A stretch of DNA of 64,000 bases from Oryzias latipes (GCF_002234675.1 NC_019871.2:25267466-25331465), one strand, 5' to 3'. Shown: positions 1-24,718, counted from the first letter of the stretch. The notes: generated from the letters alone by a model not told the origin. Made by a program: numbers and translations.

Positions 1-59
1 GTGTTTCGCAAGTCTTAAAGAACTAACTTTGGTTTGTTTTGAATGGAAAAAAATAAAAT

Positions 60-310
60 GTTCATTTATTCATTCATCTTCTTCCATTTTGTCCCTTTCA
101 CGGGTCACGGGGCTGCTGGAGCCTATCCCGGCAGCCTACAGGCGAAGGCAGGGGACATCCTGGACAGGTCGCCAGTCTGCTGAGGGGCCACATATCACAC
201 ACTCATTCACTCTCACACCTACGGACAATTTAGAGTTGCCAATTGACCTATGAAGCATGTTTTTGGATGGTGGGAGGAAGCCGGAGAGAACCCACGGAGA
301 GAACATGCAA
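60..310. repeat. Dispersed teleost repeat fragment (LINE-derived tail-like)
   Basis: This stretch reads like a very common fish interspersed repeat: a 'gggctgctggagcctatccc' type segment, then a segment on removing and bounding lines ('acaggtcgccagtctgctga'), 'cacactcattcactctcaca', and 'gagaacatgcaaactccaca'. The same string of motifs recurs widely in teleost genomes and is usually attributed to the 3' part of non-LTR elements. The class is recalled from general knowledge, not derived here. The short open frames across it are by-products of the repeat. Confidence 0.6.
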
Positions 311-1259
311 ACTCCACACAGAAAGGTCCCCCATTGATGTTCTGAAATGTAAAATATCAACATTATGATCACTTTCCAAAAAACGAATTAAATCTTGAAA
401 GGTGCAGTCTCACGCCCGTTTTAGGCTGGTGTGAAAAAATGGTGCTAACAAAGAACGCTTTCAGAAAGGGAAAGATTTGACATTTATTTTTGTCAGTTTA
501 CAAAATGCACAGTGAGCGAACAAAAGAAAAATTGAAATCAATCAACACTTGTGGTTTCTGCCTTTTGCCTTAAACCAGCATTTCTTGTTATGTTCCCTTC
601 ACTCTGGGCATGTGACGCACGTTGGGCATACAGTGTTCGCAATGGACTTTCGCTCCCTGATACTGGTGCATGTCCACCACCTACAGTTGGTAGAGGCTTA
701 GTGAAAAATGTCAAAGTGGGGCAAATCTTCTGAATCTTGCTCAGGCTTTTTCCTTCACAGCTCTATCTCTACATATGAGAGACTTGGTGTCATGGAATTT
801 TGTCAGGGCACAAGCAGCAATTGTTCATTTCTCCTTCATGACACATTTTCAACTGGTTGGTACCACAGGAAATGACAAGGGTTGCCATCCATGCATCACT
901 ACCAAATCAGAGTCCCACCAATGCGTGTTAAATGGGCGCATTTTGTACGTAGTCCAAAAAAAGTTGTAGAAACTTGCATGGCCACATGTGAGCCTGAGAG
1001 TTTTGAACACAGAACAATGTGCATTTAAGCTTGTTTATATGGACTTATCTTTGCAAGGGGTCCCTTGAACGGGCATTGCAGAAAATGGTGTGAAGGTATA
1101 TTTATAGGTGCGCTTGCTCAAAGTCATGGATTTAGTATGGTGTACTAATTTTGGTGTACCAATTTTAGCAAGCAAGTGATAATGATCAGTAATCTGACTG
1201 GTGGGTTAAAACCCAGTCATGAACTGAAACAGGTACAGGTGTGTAGGAAGTTTAAAACT
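311..1259. other. Gene-free stretch, unresolved
   Basis: No exon, RNA gene or clear terminal inverted repeat was recognised. Short open frames at 551-733 and 775-969 have no recognisable domain and no splice context. The stretch is probably old, decayed repeat DNA. Confidence 0.4.
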
Positions 1260-1906
1260 GGGTGAGGAAGATTGAGCCTTTAGCGCAGGCGATTCGTCAA
1301 GATGACCAGATCGAGGAAATTAAATACGGGGGAGGGAGGATACGTAAAATATCTCTTCTTGCGGACGATATATTACTGTTTTTGAAAAATCCTCAAACCC
1401 CAATTCCAAAACTTGTGCAGTGTCTAAATAATTATGGTAATAATTCTGGACATAAGATTAACCAAAATAAATCAGAAGCAATGATGACATCTGGATGGTG
1501 GCCCTCCCAACTTGATGAAGCAGTACTTTTCCATTGGTCAAAACAAGGTTTCAAATATTTGGGAGTTATTTTGACACCCCAACCCACACAACTTTATGAC
1601 GCCAACTATACAAAACTACTAAACCAGATAAAGAACGACTTGACCCGCTGGGAAATTTTACCTTTGTCTTTATTGGGCAAAGTAGAAATGGTGAGGATGA
1701 ATGTGCTTCCTCGTCTTCTGTTTTTGTTTCAATCTCTTCTAGTAAACATTCCTGTATTAACTTTCAGCATGTTGAACAAAACGATTTCTCAATTTTTACG
1801 GCAGAGAAAAAGACCTAGAATTAAAATGACAACATTATTTTCACCAAAAAATAAAGGCGGCTGGCTCTACCAGATCTAAAATTATACTCCTGTGGTCCTC
1901 TGCAGC

Positions 1907-2300
1907 CAAAGCAGTAATCCTGGTAGAGCTCACAATCCCTTGGGAGGGAAGAATGGATGCTGCATATGAAAGGAAGAAGGACAAATACACAGAGCTGGTA
2001 GCTGAGTGCCGAGATGCTGGGTGGTCAACCATCATCTGCCCGGTGGAGGTCGGCTGCAGGGGCTTTGTTGGAACATCCACCCAGCTCCTCCTTAGGAAGA
2101 TGGGAGTGACTGGGTCGAAATGGAAGAAGGCATCCAAGGACTTGGCGGAGGAGGCTGAAAAAGCCTGTTTCTGGCTATGGTTGAGGAGGAAGGACAGTTC
2201 GTGGGGAAAAGATGGGTCCTAAGGGCTGCTGCGGGGGGCGGCAGGGAGACGTCTCTGCCGTTGCTCCACCACCGTGAGATGTTCCGGGATTCCGGGGAGA
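1907..2300 (+). mobile_element. Fragment of a second retroelement nested in the L1
   Basis: From about 1907 the reading frame changes to a different protein: AKAVILVELTIPWEGRMDAA, then 'ERKKDKY', 'GWSTIICPVEVGCRGFVGTS' and 'AEEAEKACFWLWLRRK'. This is the familiar C-terminal reverse-transcriptase tail of another fish non-LTR family. It continues into a GC-rich segment at 2225-2295. The flanking L1 frame is interrupted exactly here, so this is an insertion or recombination inside the older copy. The exact ends are uncertain by a few tens of bases. Confidence 0.65.
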
Positions 2301-2633
2301 CTAAAGGGGTGCAGTTGTCTACTCTTCCATTTATTGACATAAAATCTGTCAACAAAGGTAGAATTGGAAATGATTGGATCAAACATACTCTAAAGACGTG
2401 GAATGTACTGTAGTTAAAAAATGTTACTTGACACAGGGTCAATTTCCAGAGCAATGCCTATTGTCGGTTATATGGACTTTCCGCCTTCAACACGGGACCC
2501 CGGTTTTAGGACATGGGCCACTAAATTCCTTATTATTCTTAACCAGCTGTTCGATGGAGCAGAATTTAAGTCTTTTTCATAGCTTCAGTGACAGTAGGTC
2601 ACTGAAGCTGACCTACAGAAGCTGACAGTGGGT

Positions 2634-3030
2634 AAAAATAAAATAAAAATAAATGTTTTAAATAAAAATAAAATAAAACTTTAAAAATAAAATTCAATTC
2701 AATTCAATCAATTGGGGTCCACTTCACAGCCGTGAAGCTGCAAAGTTAGACTCCAGCCGCCCCAGCAAGGGCGACAACTGCAGCAACAACCAACAACCAA
2801 GCCGGCAAGCCCTGGAGGAAAAGATCCCCACAAGAAACACTGGGGCTAAAATCATGATAAGATACTAAAATTAAAGACATAAGATGTAAATAAAAACATA
2901 AAACTGAGAATAGGATGCATAAAATGAAATTAAATACATAAAATAGCCTATACTAAAACTAATAGAATAAATTAGCATTTAAAATCAACTAAAAGCTAAA
3001 TTAAAAAGGGGTGTCTTGAGCCTCTTCTTA
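2634..3030. repeat. A/T-rich (ATAAA)n tract and unidentified insert inside the L1
   Basis: Positions 2634-2710 are an imperfect AATAAA/AAATAAAT simple repeat. Positions 2710-2830 are a GC-richer segment that interrupts the L1 sequence, followed by A-rich DNA to about 3030. It may be a small SINE with its tail; no family was recognised. Confidence 0.4.
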
Positions 3031-3612
3031 AACACATGTCTTTGAACGTAGATGGCACACTGTTAAACTTTACCTGGGGTTGTAACTGTAATTTGTGCCT
3101 TATAAGTACCTGTTTAACTGAGCTACATGTCTCATCTTGCCTCAATGCAACTTTTTGTTTTAACTTGAAAAAATATTATGGTACACCTTATTTTGGATGT
3201 GGACTTATGGTCAAATGTATCTCAGGAAATTGTTGTTTGTTATTTGTTGTGATGAGAAAGCAAAAATAAAAAGTTCAACAAAAAAAAAGGGTGAGGAACA
3301 GCCAAAACCTGCTACCAAGCAGAGGTTGGCAGCAGGTTTTTATAGAGTACAATTTTAAAATAAGGTACTGAAAGATACCTGCTCAGCTATGTGATCTGTG
3401 TAGGGAAAAGTGCACAATTGTCATTTTTAATGTAAACAAGTAATTGTCAAAATGACTCTTCACTTTTTTATAGACTTGGAAGACATCAAAGCAATGAAAC
3501 ACTGGAAGATATTTATATTGGTACAATGTGCTGCAGGCGTAATCAACAAGAATCAAGTTTAATACAGATAGTAATATCCCACAACTTTCATTACCAGAGT
3601 GCTGAATTTAGT

Positions 3613-3822
3613 AACCCTTGTGCTATCCTAGGCACTTTAACGTTGGGAGTTGGGTCATCTAGACCCACTAGACAGTGCTCTGAACCTTTTTTCTTCAATG
3701 ATTTGTGATCTTCACTGGTGTCCATGGATTACATGAAATCTTTCCACCTTTATCCACCTTTGTCATGGTAGGGAGAACACGTCAATGTAAGGGTGGAGTC
3801 ATCTGAGATAGCACAAGGGTTT
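3613..3822. mobile_element. piggyBac-like MITE (210 bp) with terminal inverted repeats
   Basis: The left end AACCCTTGTGCTATC at 3613 is mirrored by GATAGCACAAGGGTTT at 3807-3822. The flanks (GTAA on the left, TTTTAA on the right) resemble the TTAA target of piggyBac elements, and the CCCTTG start fits that superfamily. It has no coding capacity. The superfamily is an inference from the termini. Confidence 0.65.
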
Positions 3823-6271
3823 TAAATTAATAACATTGAATGTTGTCATCCTGTTGCTGTGAGGATTCTGCAGTTTAGTTTGGTTTTTAGTGGTGTTTTT
3901 GGTCATGTTCTGTCCTCTGTCAGTCACTCAGGTTCATGTCAATCATCCACAACTCTCTTCTATTCTGTTAATTGTCTTCAGTTGGTAGAAGTGTCTGGTT
4001 TTCAGATCTACATTGTCAGCTCATCTGCTTTTTGTGTCTCCATGGTTTTTGTCCAGTTTAGGTTTATTTCTTAAATGTTTCTGCCACCAAGCCCAGTTTC
4101 CTGCATTTTGGCTCTTACACCTTCAGTTCCTGACATCTGTATCCATTGTGATTCTTGTTTTCTATGTTTTTTTAAGGACTATTATTATTATCTTCATGTT
4201 TTTAATATTCTACTCTGTTTATTGTTGTTATTATACTCATATATTATTTTATTTTTATTGTTGTTATTTTATTATCATTTTTATTCTGATGTTTTTTACT
4301 CCAGTGTTTCCTCTTGGGGATCCATTGTTCTGGTTACTACCGGCTTGACCTGTAGGGGGTGCTGTTGCTTCAGTGCCCGTTCTCATTGGGCGGGCTGGGG
4401 TCCCGCTCTATGCTCTGACAGCCATGGAGTGGGCCCTGGGCTGCTCTGTGTTGGGCGGGCGCTGTGGTAATGACCCCCGTGGTCGGGCTGGGCCTTGGAA
4501 TGAATGGATCCCCATGATATCGTTTCCTTCACAGCAGAACCAAGCCAGACCTTCTTTTAGCTGCAGTTCTTTGTTTGTTCAGGGTTCTACTGGGGGAACT
4601 TGGTGGGTGGAGAGAGTAGGAATCTGGTGAGGGTGGGGTGCTATCTGTGTGTGATTGTCCTGTATTTTCTGTTTTTAATCATTTTCATTTTTTTGTGATT
4701 ATTTTATCTGTGTTTATGTCAAGCGCTCTGTGTTTTTCACTGAAATGAAAGGCGCTAGATAAATAAATAAAGTTTGAATTTGAGTTTGTGATTCACAGTC
4801 AGCTAAATTCTCTTATCCTCTAAACACAGCTTTTTTCTGTGTTTGGCAAGATTTAAATACAAAAAGATGGTAAATCTGAATAATACAGTTTTTAAAGAAG
4901 GCAATTCTAATCAGAAAATATTACAATGAACAGATATATTTAGTGTTAGACATAATTTATTAATGTTAATACAAAAAAAACAGAGGGCACTAGGACACTT
5001 TTTAATATGAGGCCTAAAAAGGCAGGTGCTCTAGCCCCCCTAGGGTCCTATGTGTGCACGTGCCTGATGTAGAATGTTGGGAAAACCCAGTGATGAGCCT
5101 TCATTCATCCAACCACATTTCAATGAGTCGCTGTCTCATCATTGTTCCACGTTTTTTTGCTGCTCATGCTTGCTTACTTCCTAATCTGTTTACATCCCAT
5201 AATGCGCAGCTCCGGTGGATGTTTTGGTCTAGTTGTACTGAGCCTTTTCAGACTCAGGAAAGTCAGAGGGAATCGGAGCTCAGTCCAATTGGAAACAAAC
5301 CGAGACCACCTCAAAAGACGGGTCCGAGATCTGTTCCTGGTCCCGGACCAGGGTCCGCCTGGGTGCATTCAGACTGAAAATGTGTTCTGGATTATTGGGG
5401 GAAACAAACTATGGTTCACTTTAAGGAAACCAAACGTGTCCAGTCTGACTACAACCTTGCATTCTTATATTGTCCATTCACTGCACTTTGTTGAATGATG
5501 ATAATAAACGATTAACAAATATATTTTTAGAGAACATTCTTTGCTCAAAACACTTTTTTACTCCTGTCCAAAACCTCTGGGTAAACTGTTGGTAAATAGG
5601 AATGGGACTGCTTTGAAAACCCTCTGTGATTCATCACACTGCACGTCTGCATTTGTTTGTGTGCCGTGAAAACCCTGAGCTCTTTAGGTAAAACCATACC
5701 TCAGACGGAGTTAAGGATGCTGAACATCCTCCAAGGACAGACAGCTGAACATTTATGTAAATAGATGCTATTCTTTGTAAAAACTTTTAAATAGGTATAT
5801 AAATGGACACATAAAGTGTGGTGTGAAGACTACTGTCTGTGTAAAAGTATTTTATACTATCTTCACTGACAGGCTGCACTTGGCTGATCAGCTCACACTG
5901 CCATTAAAAATTGATGATGCATCATAAAGTGAAAAATGATGCAATAATGCCTGTACAGCAGCCTAAAGCCAGCATGTAGCAAAAACATGATAGGTTTATT
6001 TAAAAGCTGGTGTGACGCAACTGTAAATATCCCACATTCCTCTTATAAACTTGAATTATTTTATAGTGAGTCTTATAATAATTCAGTTTTTGTTAAATTA
6101 TAGTTGGGGTTTGAACTCCTTGGTAATTGGAGAAAAAAAACATTCATTATTCTACTTTTGATAGACTTTGTCTGTTTTCTTCCTTCACTTCTGAAATGCT
6201 CTGTTTTTTCCCTTTTAAGTGTTTACTTCTCAGTTGAGTCCCCCAATATTTGTTTACCGGCCTCAGTGCTA
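3823..6271. other. Gene-free, T-rich repeat DNA with a LINE-type 3' tail
   Basis: The stretch is pyrimidine-rich on the plus strand and its ORFs are low-complexity (Phe/Tyr/Leu-rich). At 4725-4790 it has the typical end of a fish LINE or SINE: 'aggcgctagataaataaata' after 'caagcgctctgtg'. Positions 5200-5480 look like a degraded GC-rich MITE with a self-complementary centre (gtcccggacc). No host gene was seen. Confidence 0.45.
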
Positions 6272-7505
6272 ACAATGGAGAAAATAAGTATTTGATCCTT
6301 TGGGGCCAGTTGTTGAAAAAGTTTAATCTGGATCAAAATGATCCGGATTTGGAAATCACATTTTTTCCTATGCAGGATCAGGTAATCCGTCTTACTTTTA
6401 TGCCGGTTTTTCAAAGCAACATTGGACTGGATCACCCTGATCCAGATACACAGTTTTCAAGATTACCAAATCCAGATTACCTGTGCTCTAAATGGGAGAA
6501 CATATCACAAGACGGGCTACCAGCTATGTAAAGAACAGGTAGAAGAGCCAACATGGGGTCACTGTAAGAGTTTGTTATTCTGAGACAAAACACAAAAATA
6601 ACATCCACTTCCATTCATAATTTCTTTTATGACCCCTCATCTGAGTCACAAAAAATAAAAAATAAAAAATACATTAACAAATACATTGTGGATATTTTGA
6701 AAACGTCTTAGATAAAATGGCTAAATGTCCAATAGTTAACAAAATAAAGAATGTTTAGGGAGTTTTTTAATCTGAGGAGGAGAGACCAGCATTTCCAAGC
6801 TCTGCTTTTAGGAGGCTGATCTGCAGTTCTACTTTGGTTGTTTTTACTGAATAGCTTAACTGGTAGCCTATGTCTACTGTATCTACTTCATCACTGTTAC
6901 AAAGGTTACACAAGTCAAGTGCAAAATATAAATAAAAGTATAAACACTACATGAAACAAATGTATTATTTGACCAATTTTAAAGTTTTTCTACATTTTCC
7001 TCCTGGAATCCACCTTTAAATCCTACCCCCTGTTGGGATCAGGATAATCCAGTTTTTTTGGATCAAAGTTATCCAAATCCTACTGACAAGTTTTGAACAA
7101 CACAAACTGAAGGTTTGATCCAGATTAGAACTAGGATTGGATTCTGTGATCTAATCTGATTTCAGATTCCTTCTTTCCCTTTTGAACAACCCATTTTCAA
7201 GATTTGATCCAATCCGATCACCAAAATCCGATCAGCTTACCTTTGAACAATTGGCCCTTGCTGATTTTCTAAGCTTGCCCACACCTGTCTCCTAATGGTG
7301 GGTTCATTTACAGAGTGAGAGTTAGAAAATCACATAGAAATATAAAAAAATAATTGTTTTAACTGTATTTGCATTTTAATTGAGGGAAATAAGTATTTGA
7401 ACCATCTTGCCAGCAAGACGTAGTACTTGGTGGCAAAACCCTATTTAGGCTTTTTAGGTGGGCAAACCTACAAAATCAGAAGGGGATCAATTATTCCGTC
7501 TACTG
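6272..7505. mobile_element. Internally deleted Tc1-like transposon, split by another element
   Basis: The left end (from 6272, 'agaaaataagtatttgatcc') and the right end (RC of 7441-7505: CAGTAGACGGAATAATTGAT, then CCCCTTCTGATTTTGTAG and TTTGCCCACC) are the terminal repeats of the same Tc1-like family as the copy at 9671-10819. TA dinucleotides flank both ends. Only about 280 bp of the element remain; the rest of the interval is the nested element at 6303-7257. Confidence 0.7.
6303..7257. mobile_element. Non-autonomous DNA transposon (955 bp) nested in the Tc1 copy, TSD TTG
   Basis: The termini are GGGCCAGTTGTTGAAAA at the left and TTTGAACAATTGGCCC at the right, an imperfect inverted pair. 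TTG lies immediately outside both ends (6300-6302 and 7258-7260). Removing the element and one TTG restores the Tc1 terminus 'gatcctTTGctgatttt'. The sub-terminal DNA is full of short GATC-containing repeats ('ggatcaaaatgatccgga'). No transposase was seen. A 3-bp duplication fits Harbinger/ISL2EU-type elements, but the class is unproven. Confidence 0.7.
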
Positions 7506-8982
7506 TAAATACCACAGAATCACTTAAAAATACACAATCAGTATGAGCTTAAAATAAAAACCATTTGGAATCTGTTTTTATGTCTGCTTTATTTCAGTTA
7601 CAGCCCTGTTTCAGTCTTTGTTCAACAAAGTGCAATTTTTCAGACAGCAGCACTGGACTTGTAGTAAGGTAGTTCTCAATATCACAGCAAGAGCTTCTCT
7701 CCTTTCTCCAGAGGCTGTTATAGTTGGCATTTCTACATTCAGCTGATAAAAGGAGTCCGCGAGGCACCACGGTGGTGTAAAACAGCAGAACTGTAACCAG
7801 AGCGAGTACTGTAGTCAGGAGCCACAGGCTAAGCTATTTCAGTGCATGACTTTTTTTTTTTTTTTGAAAAGGTCACTCCCTCTTTGTGTTAGAAAACTAG
7901 GTTTTCTAGAAGAGAAAAACCCTGCAAGATGTGTTTAAATGCGACTGTGCCTTTTTACAAAAAACTACGCTACACCATTTTTGGATCAGGTCCTAAAGCA
8001 TACAATATAAAAATAGTCAAAAAGGGGACAGTGGTGGGTCAAATTAGGACTTCAAGCACATGGCCAGCGGTTTCCAGACGTGTCCAGCGCAGCATCAGGG
8101 CGGAGCTGTCCATTGGTTTGGGGGGGGTCACGAGGCTGGGGTTATGAAGAGGTGGAGCGGGGAGATGCTTCAAGCTGCAAAACAAGACAAGCAGATGAAA
8201 CAAAAAAAAAAAAAAAAGATGTCACATATTTTCCAGCTGTCTGAGGCAGCCACTACCACCACCTCAGTGCCTGCGCCACCAAGCGCGCCCACTCCTCCTC
8301 AGGCACATCTGAAAGCTCACTTAGCAGCTTCTTCTAACCAGCCGTGACAGGAATTTGCCGGGGCCAGAAGAAAGATAACAGAAAAGGACAGTGGCTTTGC
8401 CATCGCCTCAAATCCGGTGTCCTAAGTTGTCCTGCAGCAGGACTGGGATGCCATGACACACTGGGATGAACTAAAGGACAGGCTTTCTACAGGGGGAGCC
8501 AGAGGAACTGTAAATGTGATGCATTATTTGTACCTCTACTGTTGCACCTAAAAGGGTAAGTCAGCAGTAAACAAAATGCCCATTCAAACACTAAGGTGAA
8601 GCAAGGTGAGTTTGAGTATGGGCACCTAAATATAATCCTAAGGTAGAGTCTCTTTAATGCAACCAAAGAATAGCCCTTCCTCTCAGGTAATTTGTGAATC
8701 CAGCTGTTCTGACAGGATAAGTAATTGTGCTTTTTTTGCACTTGTTTTTGATTTGACAGTAAGGTCAAGCAGGGAAATGAAAGGGACACAACAGAACAGT
8801 GAAAACAGATTTACCTCTGAAAGGAACCTGGTTGCATGAATTATAAAATGCACTGAAAGTTGGCCTACAAAATGTTTTACTGCCCTCTAGTGGTAAAACA
8901 GCAGCACTGCTGAACGAAAAGTCCCTTTCATGGGTTTTACCTGGACAGTAGTCAGTTTTCATCTTCAACCAAGATTCTTAAA
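7506..8982 (-). other. sh3bgr: Probable 3' UTR of the long sh3bgr transcript
   Basis: This stretch lies directly downstream (minus strand) of the sh3bgr terminal stop at 8983-8985. It has no exon-like frame of its own. An AATAAA on the minus strand (TTTATT at 7588-7593) is a candidate poly(A) signal. Within it, 8880-8893 reads CTGCCCTCTAGTGG, the reverse complement of a CTCF-type core. The UTR extent is an inference from position only. Confidence 0.4.
8880..8893 (-). promoter_or_regulatory. CTCF-like binding motif
   Basis: The minus-strand sequence CCACTAGAGGGCAG fits the CTCF core consensus CCASYAGRKGGCRS at every position. It lies about 90 bp beyond the last sh3bgr stop codon. Binding is not shown; only the motif match is seen. 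Confidence 0.5.
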
Positions 8983-22522
<13,540 letters not shown>

Positions 22523-22585
22523 TTCGTTACGATATGTGGTTAAAAATGCAACAAAAGGGGGTCTTATGGGCGCGGGCGGTTTCCT

Positions 22586-22595
22586 CTATTATTAG
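22586..22595. promoter_or_regulatory. sh3bgr: MEF2-type site upstream of sh3bgr
   Basis: CTATTATTAG (CTAATAATAG on the gene strand) is an exact match to the MEF2 consensus YTAWWWWTAR. It lies 64-73 bp upstream of the sh3bgr start codon in a GC-rich stretch (22540-22660). MEF2 drives heart and skeletal-muscle genes, and mammalian SH3BGR is expressed there. Function is inferred from sequence and position. Confidence 0.55.
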
Positions 22596-22599
22596 AGCG

Positions 22600-23950
22600 C
22601 TCCCAGGACGAACTCGAAGACATGGCCCGAGATCACGCACACACGCGCGCACGCCGCTGCGGTTATTTTTGGTAAGGGGTGCAGCCATGCGCAGATTGGC
22701 AACTTCAGCTGCATGCAGAGAAGCTGCTCCATCTCCTTCCCGGGAGGACAGAAATAGCACCAGGACTGTGCAGCAGGGACGTGCAGAGACCTGTGGAGGA
22801 GCGGGGGCTGAAATTAAAAAAAAAAGGGGGCACGGGGAACACAAATGTAATTACTTACCAAAACAAATTTTAGGATAACAGACTGTTATATAGCAGCTGT
22901 GGTGGTGAACAGGGGTTCCATAATATTTTCTATGTTCTTGTTATTATGAATTTAATGGATTCTATATTTGCATGTATATTGTATTGCAGAAATATGCTTG
23001 ATTCCTGCCTATAGTAGCAGATAATATGTGCCAAGGTCACCAGTAGGCCTGTTTTTGACTTGTGGTCTCTGTTTTCTTTCTGTACTGACTTTTTGACTTG
23101 TGGTCTCTGTTTTCTTTCTGTACTGTAGTGTTTATGGAGCCACAACACCTGCAATGTAGACTAGACAAAAACACACCATTCTAATGACGTATTTTGTAAA
23201 AAAAAAAAAGCCTTTTTGCCTTGAGGACGGAGAGAGCGGACAGCCACAAAGCCTAACAGGTCGTGTTTCTCCACCTCTCCCCTTTTGCAAAAGGTCTAAA
23301 AAATTCATGCAAACTCTTGTGTCTTTTCGTTTCCCAACTGCACATTTCATTTTTGGACGTCCTGAACCATCCGAATCTGCGAAGGTTGGAGAAGACGGCA
23401 AGACAACCCATATTCATAAAACTTTGCAGTACTTCTTCAAGGTTGCCAAAGTTTGGTCACTTGAAGCTAGTGTGGCAAAAAGCTTTAATCTGGCTGTCCC
23501 TTTCCTTCTTCTGGTTTGTTCTGGAACCCCGATACCCCAGCAGGGGGAGGGGGCTGATGCAGCTTTCTCTGTGGCCTGTTCACACAGCTTCATAAACTCT
23601 TCTAGTTCTGCAAAACAACATCAACAAGTTTAAATCCTGCTGCTGCTGCTGCCAAGTCTACATCTTTCTACTGTTGAGCATCAGATGCAATCACACTCTC
23701 CTTAAAAATGGGACAGGTCATCTCCAATAACACAGGACAAATTCAAAGCTGATGCTTTTGACAAGATTATTGCAACGGCTGCTGAAGGGTCTGGAGGATC
23801 TTGCAGTCCTTTCATCAAAAAAACTGCATAACCTTACTTAAAGTCCCACTTCATCTTTTGATCTATTTTTAAAGCGTTCCCAGATGTCTTTTTAATTGTG
23901 ATTATACCGTTTTTAGGTAAAGTCCAAAAACCTGTGTTTGTAAAGCGCGG
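22600..23950. other. Spacer upstream of sh3bgr, no recognised gene
   Basis: Positions 22540-22700 are CG-rich and probably include the sh3bgr promoter and 5' UTR. A 43-bp unit ('ttttgacttgtggtctctgt', then 'tttctttctgtactg') is repeated in tandem at about 23053-23128. The 149-residue open frame at 23184-23633 (plus) has no recognisable domain and no splice support; I regard it as chance or a decayed element. Confidence 0.4.
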
Positions 23951-24440
23951 CAGGAGTTAGGAGCAGAGCTCCATCCTGGACTCTGAAATCCTTCATCTTA
24001 CTCTGCAGTGTGAGGAGGCTAAACCATGGGTTCAGCACTTCCACGAGGTCACCACTGACCTCCAGGGACGGAAACAGACCAACTCTAAATTCATGGAAAA
24101 CAGGACCACCTTAAAAAAAAAAAAAAAAAAAAAGAATATCTTGAAGTAAAAGCTCCTAATTTGGAAAAACAAAAAGAAAACCTTTGCCAAAGAAACCAAA
24201 AAGCTTCAGGAAAATCTGAAAAAAAGAGCAGGGACAATTTTTCCAAATGGAAAAGAAATATCTTAAAGAAAAATCTAAAGTTCTGAAATTGGAACAGCAA
24301 AATGAAAACATTATCAGTATTGTAAAACGGAGAAATCTGGCTGTACTAAAAGACACATTTGCTGTAATAAAAGCCAATCGGAAAACTGCCAACGACCAAA
24401 ACCAAACCCTCACCTCCAAGCTAATTAAAATTTAAATTAA
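23950..24440 (+). pseudogene. Degraded coiled-coil-like coding remnant
   Basis: On the plus strand, broken frames look protein-like: EILHLTLQCEEAKPWVQHFH, then VTTDLQGRKQTNSKF before an A-run, then KEYLEVKAPNLEKQKENL and, in another frame, KEKSKVLKLEQQNENI and ISIVKRRNLAVLKD. The composition is Lys/Glu/Gln-rich with heptad-like spacing. Frameshifts, stops and an A-run at 24115-24134 show it is dead. It lies between get1 and sh3bgr, where mammals carry LCA5L (a coiled-coil ciliary protein), but I see no diagnostic lebercilin motif. A retroelement or retrocopy origin is equally possible. Confidence 0.35.
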
Positions 24441-24682
24441 AAAAAAGAAGGAAAAAAAAAGTGAAAAGACATCTCTAAAAAAAAAACTTAGTCTGTCTGG
24501 GGTCTGGTTAGATCCCATGAGAGACAGGTCCTAGGTGACGAGCCAGACTAAGAGCGGTTCAAAACTCCCTTATGAGTGTGCAACAGCAAGATTCCACTAG
24601 AAAAGTTGCATTTCCTGTCTTGAAGTGAGATTGGCCAGGGCCACTGAGGAGCTGAGGGAGGAGGACATGAAGATAAAGGTGA

Positions 24683-24718
24683 GGAGGAGGAGGAGGAGGA
24701 GGAGGAGGGGGAGGAGTA
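24683..24718. repeat. (AGG)n microsatellite
   Basis: A run of GGAGGA triplets, about 12 units long, follows a GGTGAGGAGG lead-in. It is simple sequence. Confidence 0.85.

Larger units (their letters stand above)
1270..3288 (+). mobile_element. 5'-truncated L1-like non-LTR retrotransposon, with poly(A) tail and 10-bp target-site duplication
   Basis: The open frame at 1262-1879 encodes the middle and end of an L1-type reverse transcriptase. It has the catalytic ADD box followed by ILLFL (LADDILLFL), then the 'HKINQNKSEAM' and 'FKYLGVIL' blocks and 'LLGKVEMVRMNVLPRLLFLF'. After an interruption, L1-like coding resumes at about 2305 (STLPFID, then DWIKHTLKTWN). The 3' end at 3240-3288 is an A-rich tail ending in a run of A. 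The 10-mer GGGTGAGGAA lies at 1260-1269 and again at 3289-3298, the expected target-site duplication. The element is 5'-truncated, interrupted and broken by stops, so it cannot be active. Confidence 0.85.

Noticed and set aside
4013-4470. Phe/Tyr/Leu-rich frames that look like membrane proteins
   Set aside because: Low-complexity T-rich repeat DNA, overlapping frames, no splice context.
23184-23633. 149-residue open frame upstream of sh3bgr
   Set aside because: No known domain, no splice or promoter context, and it starts in an A-rich repeat-like tract.
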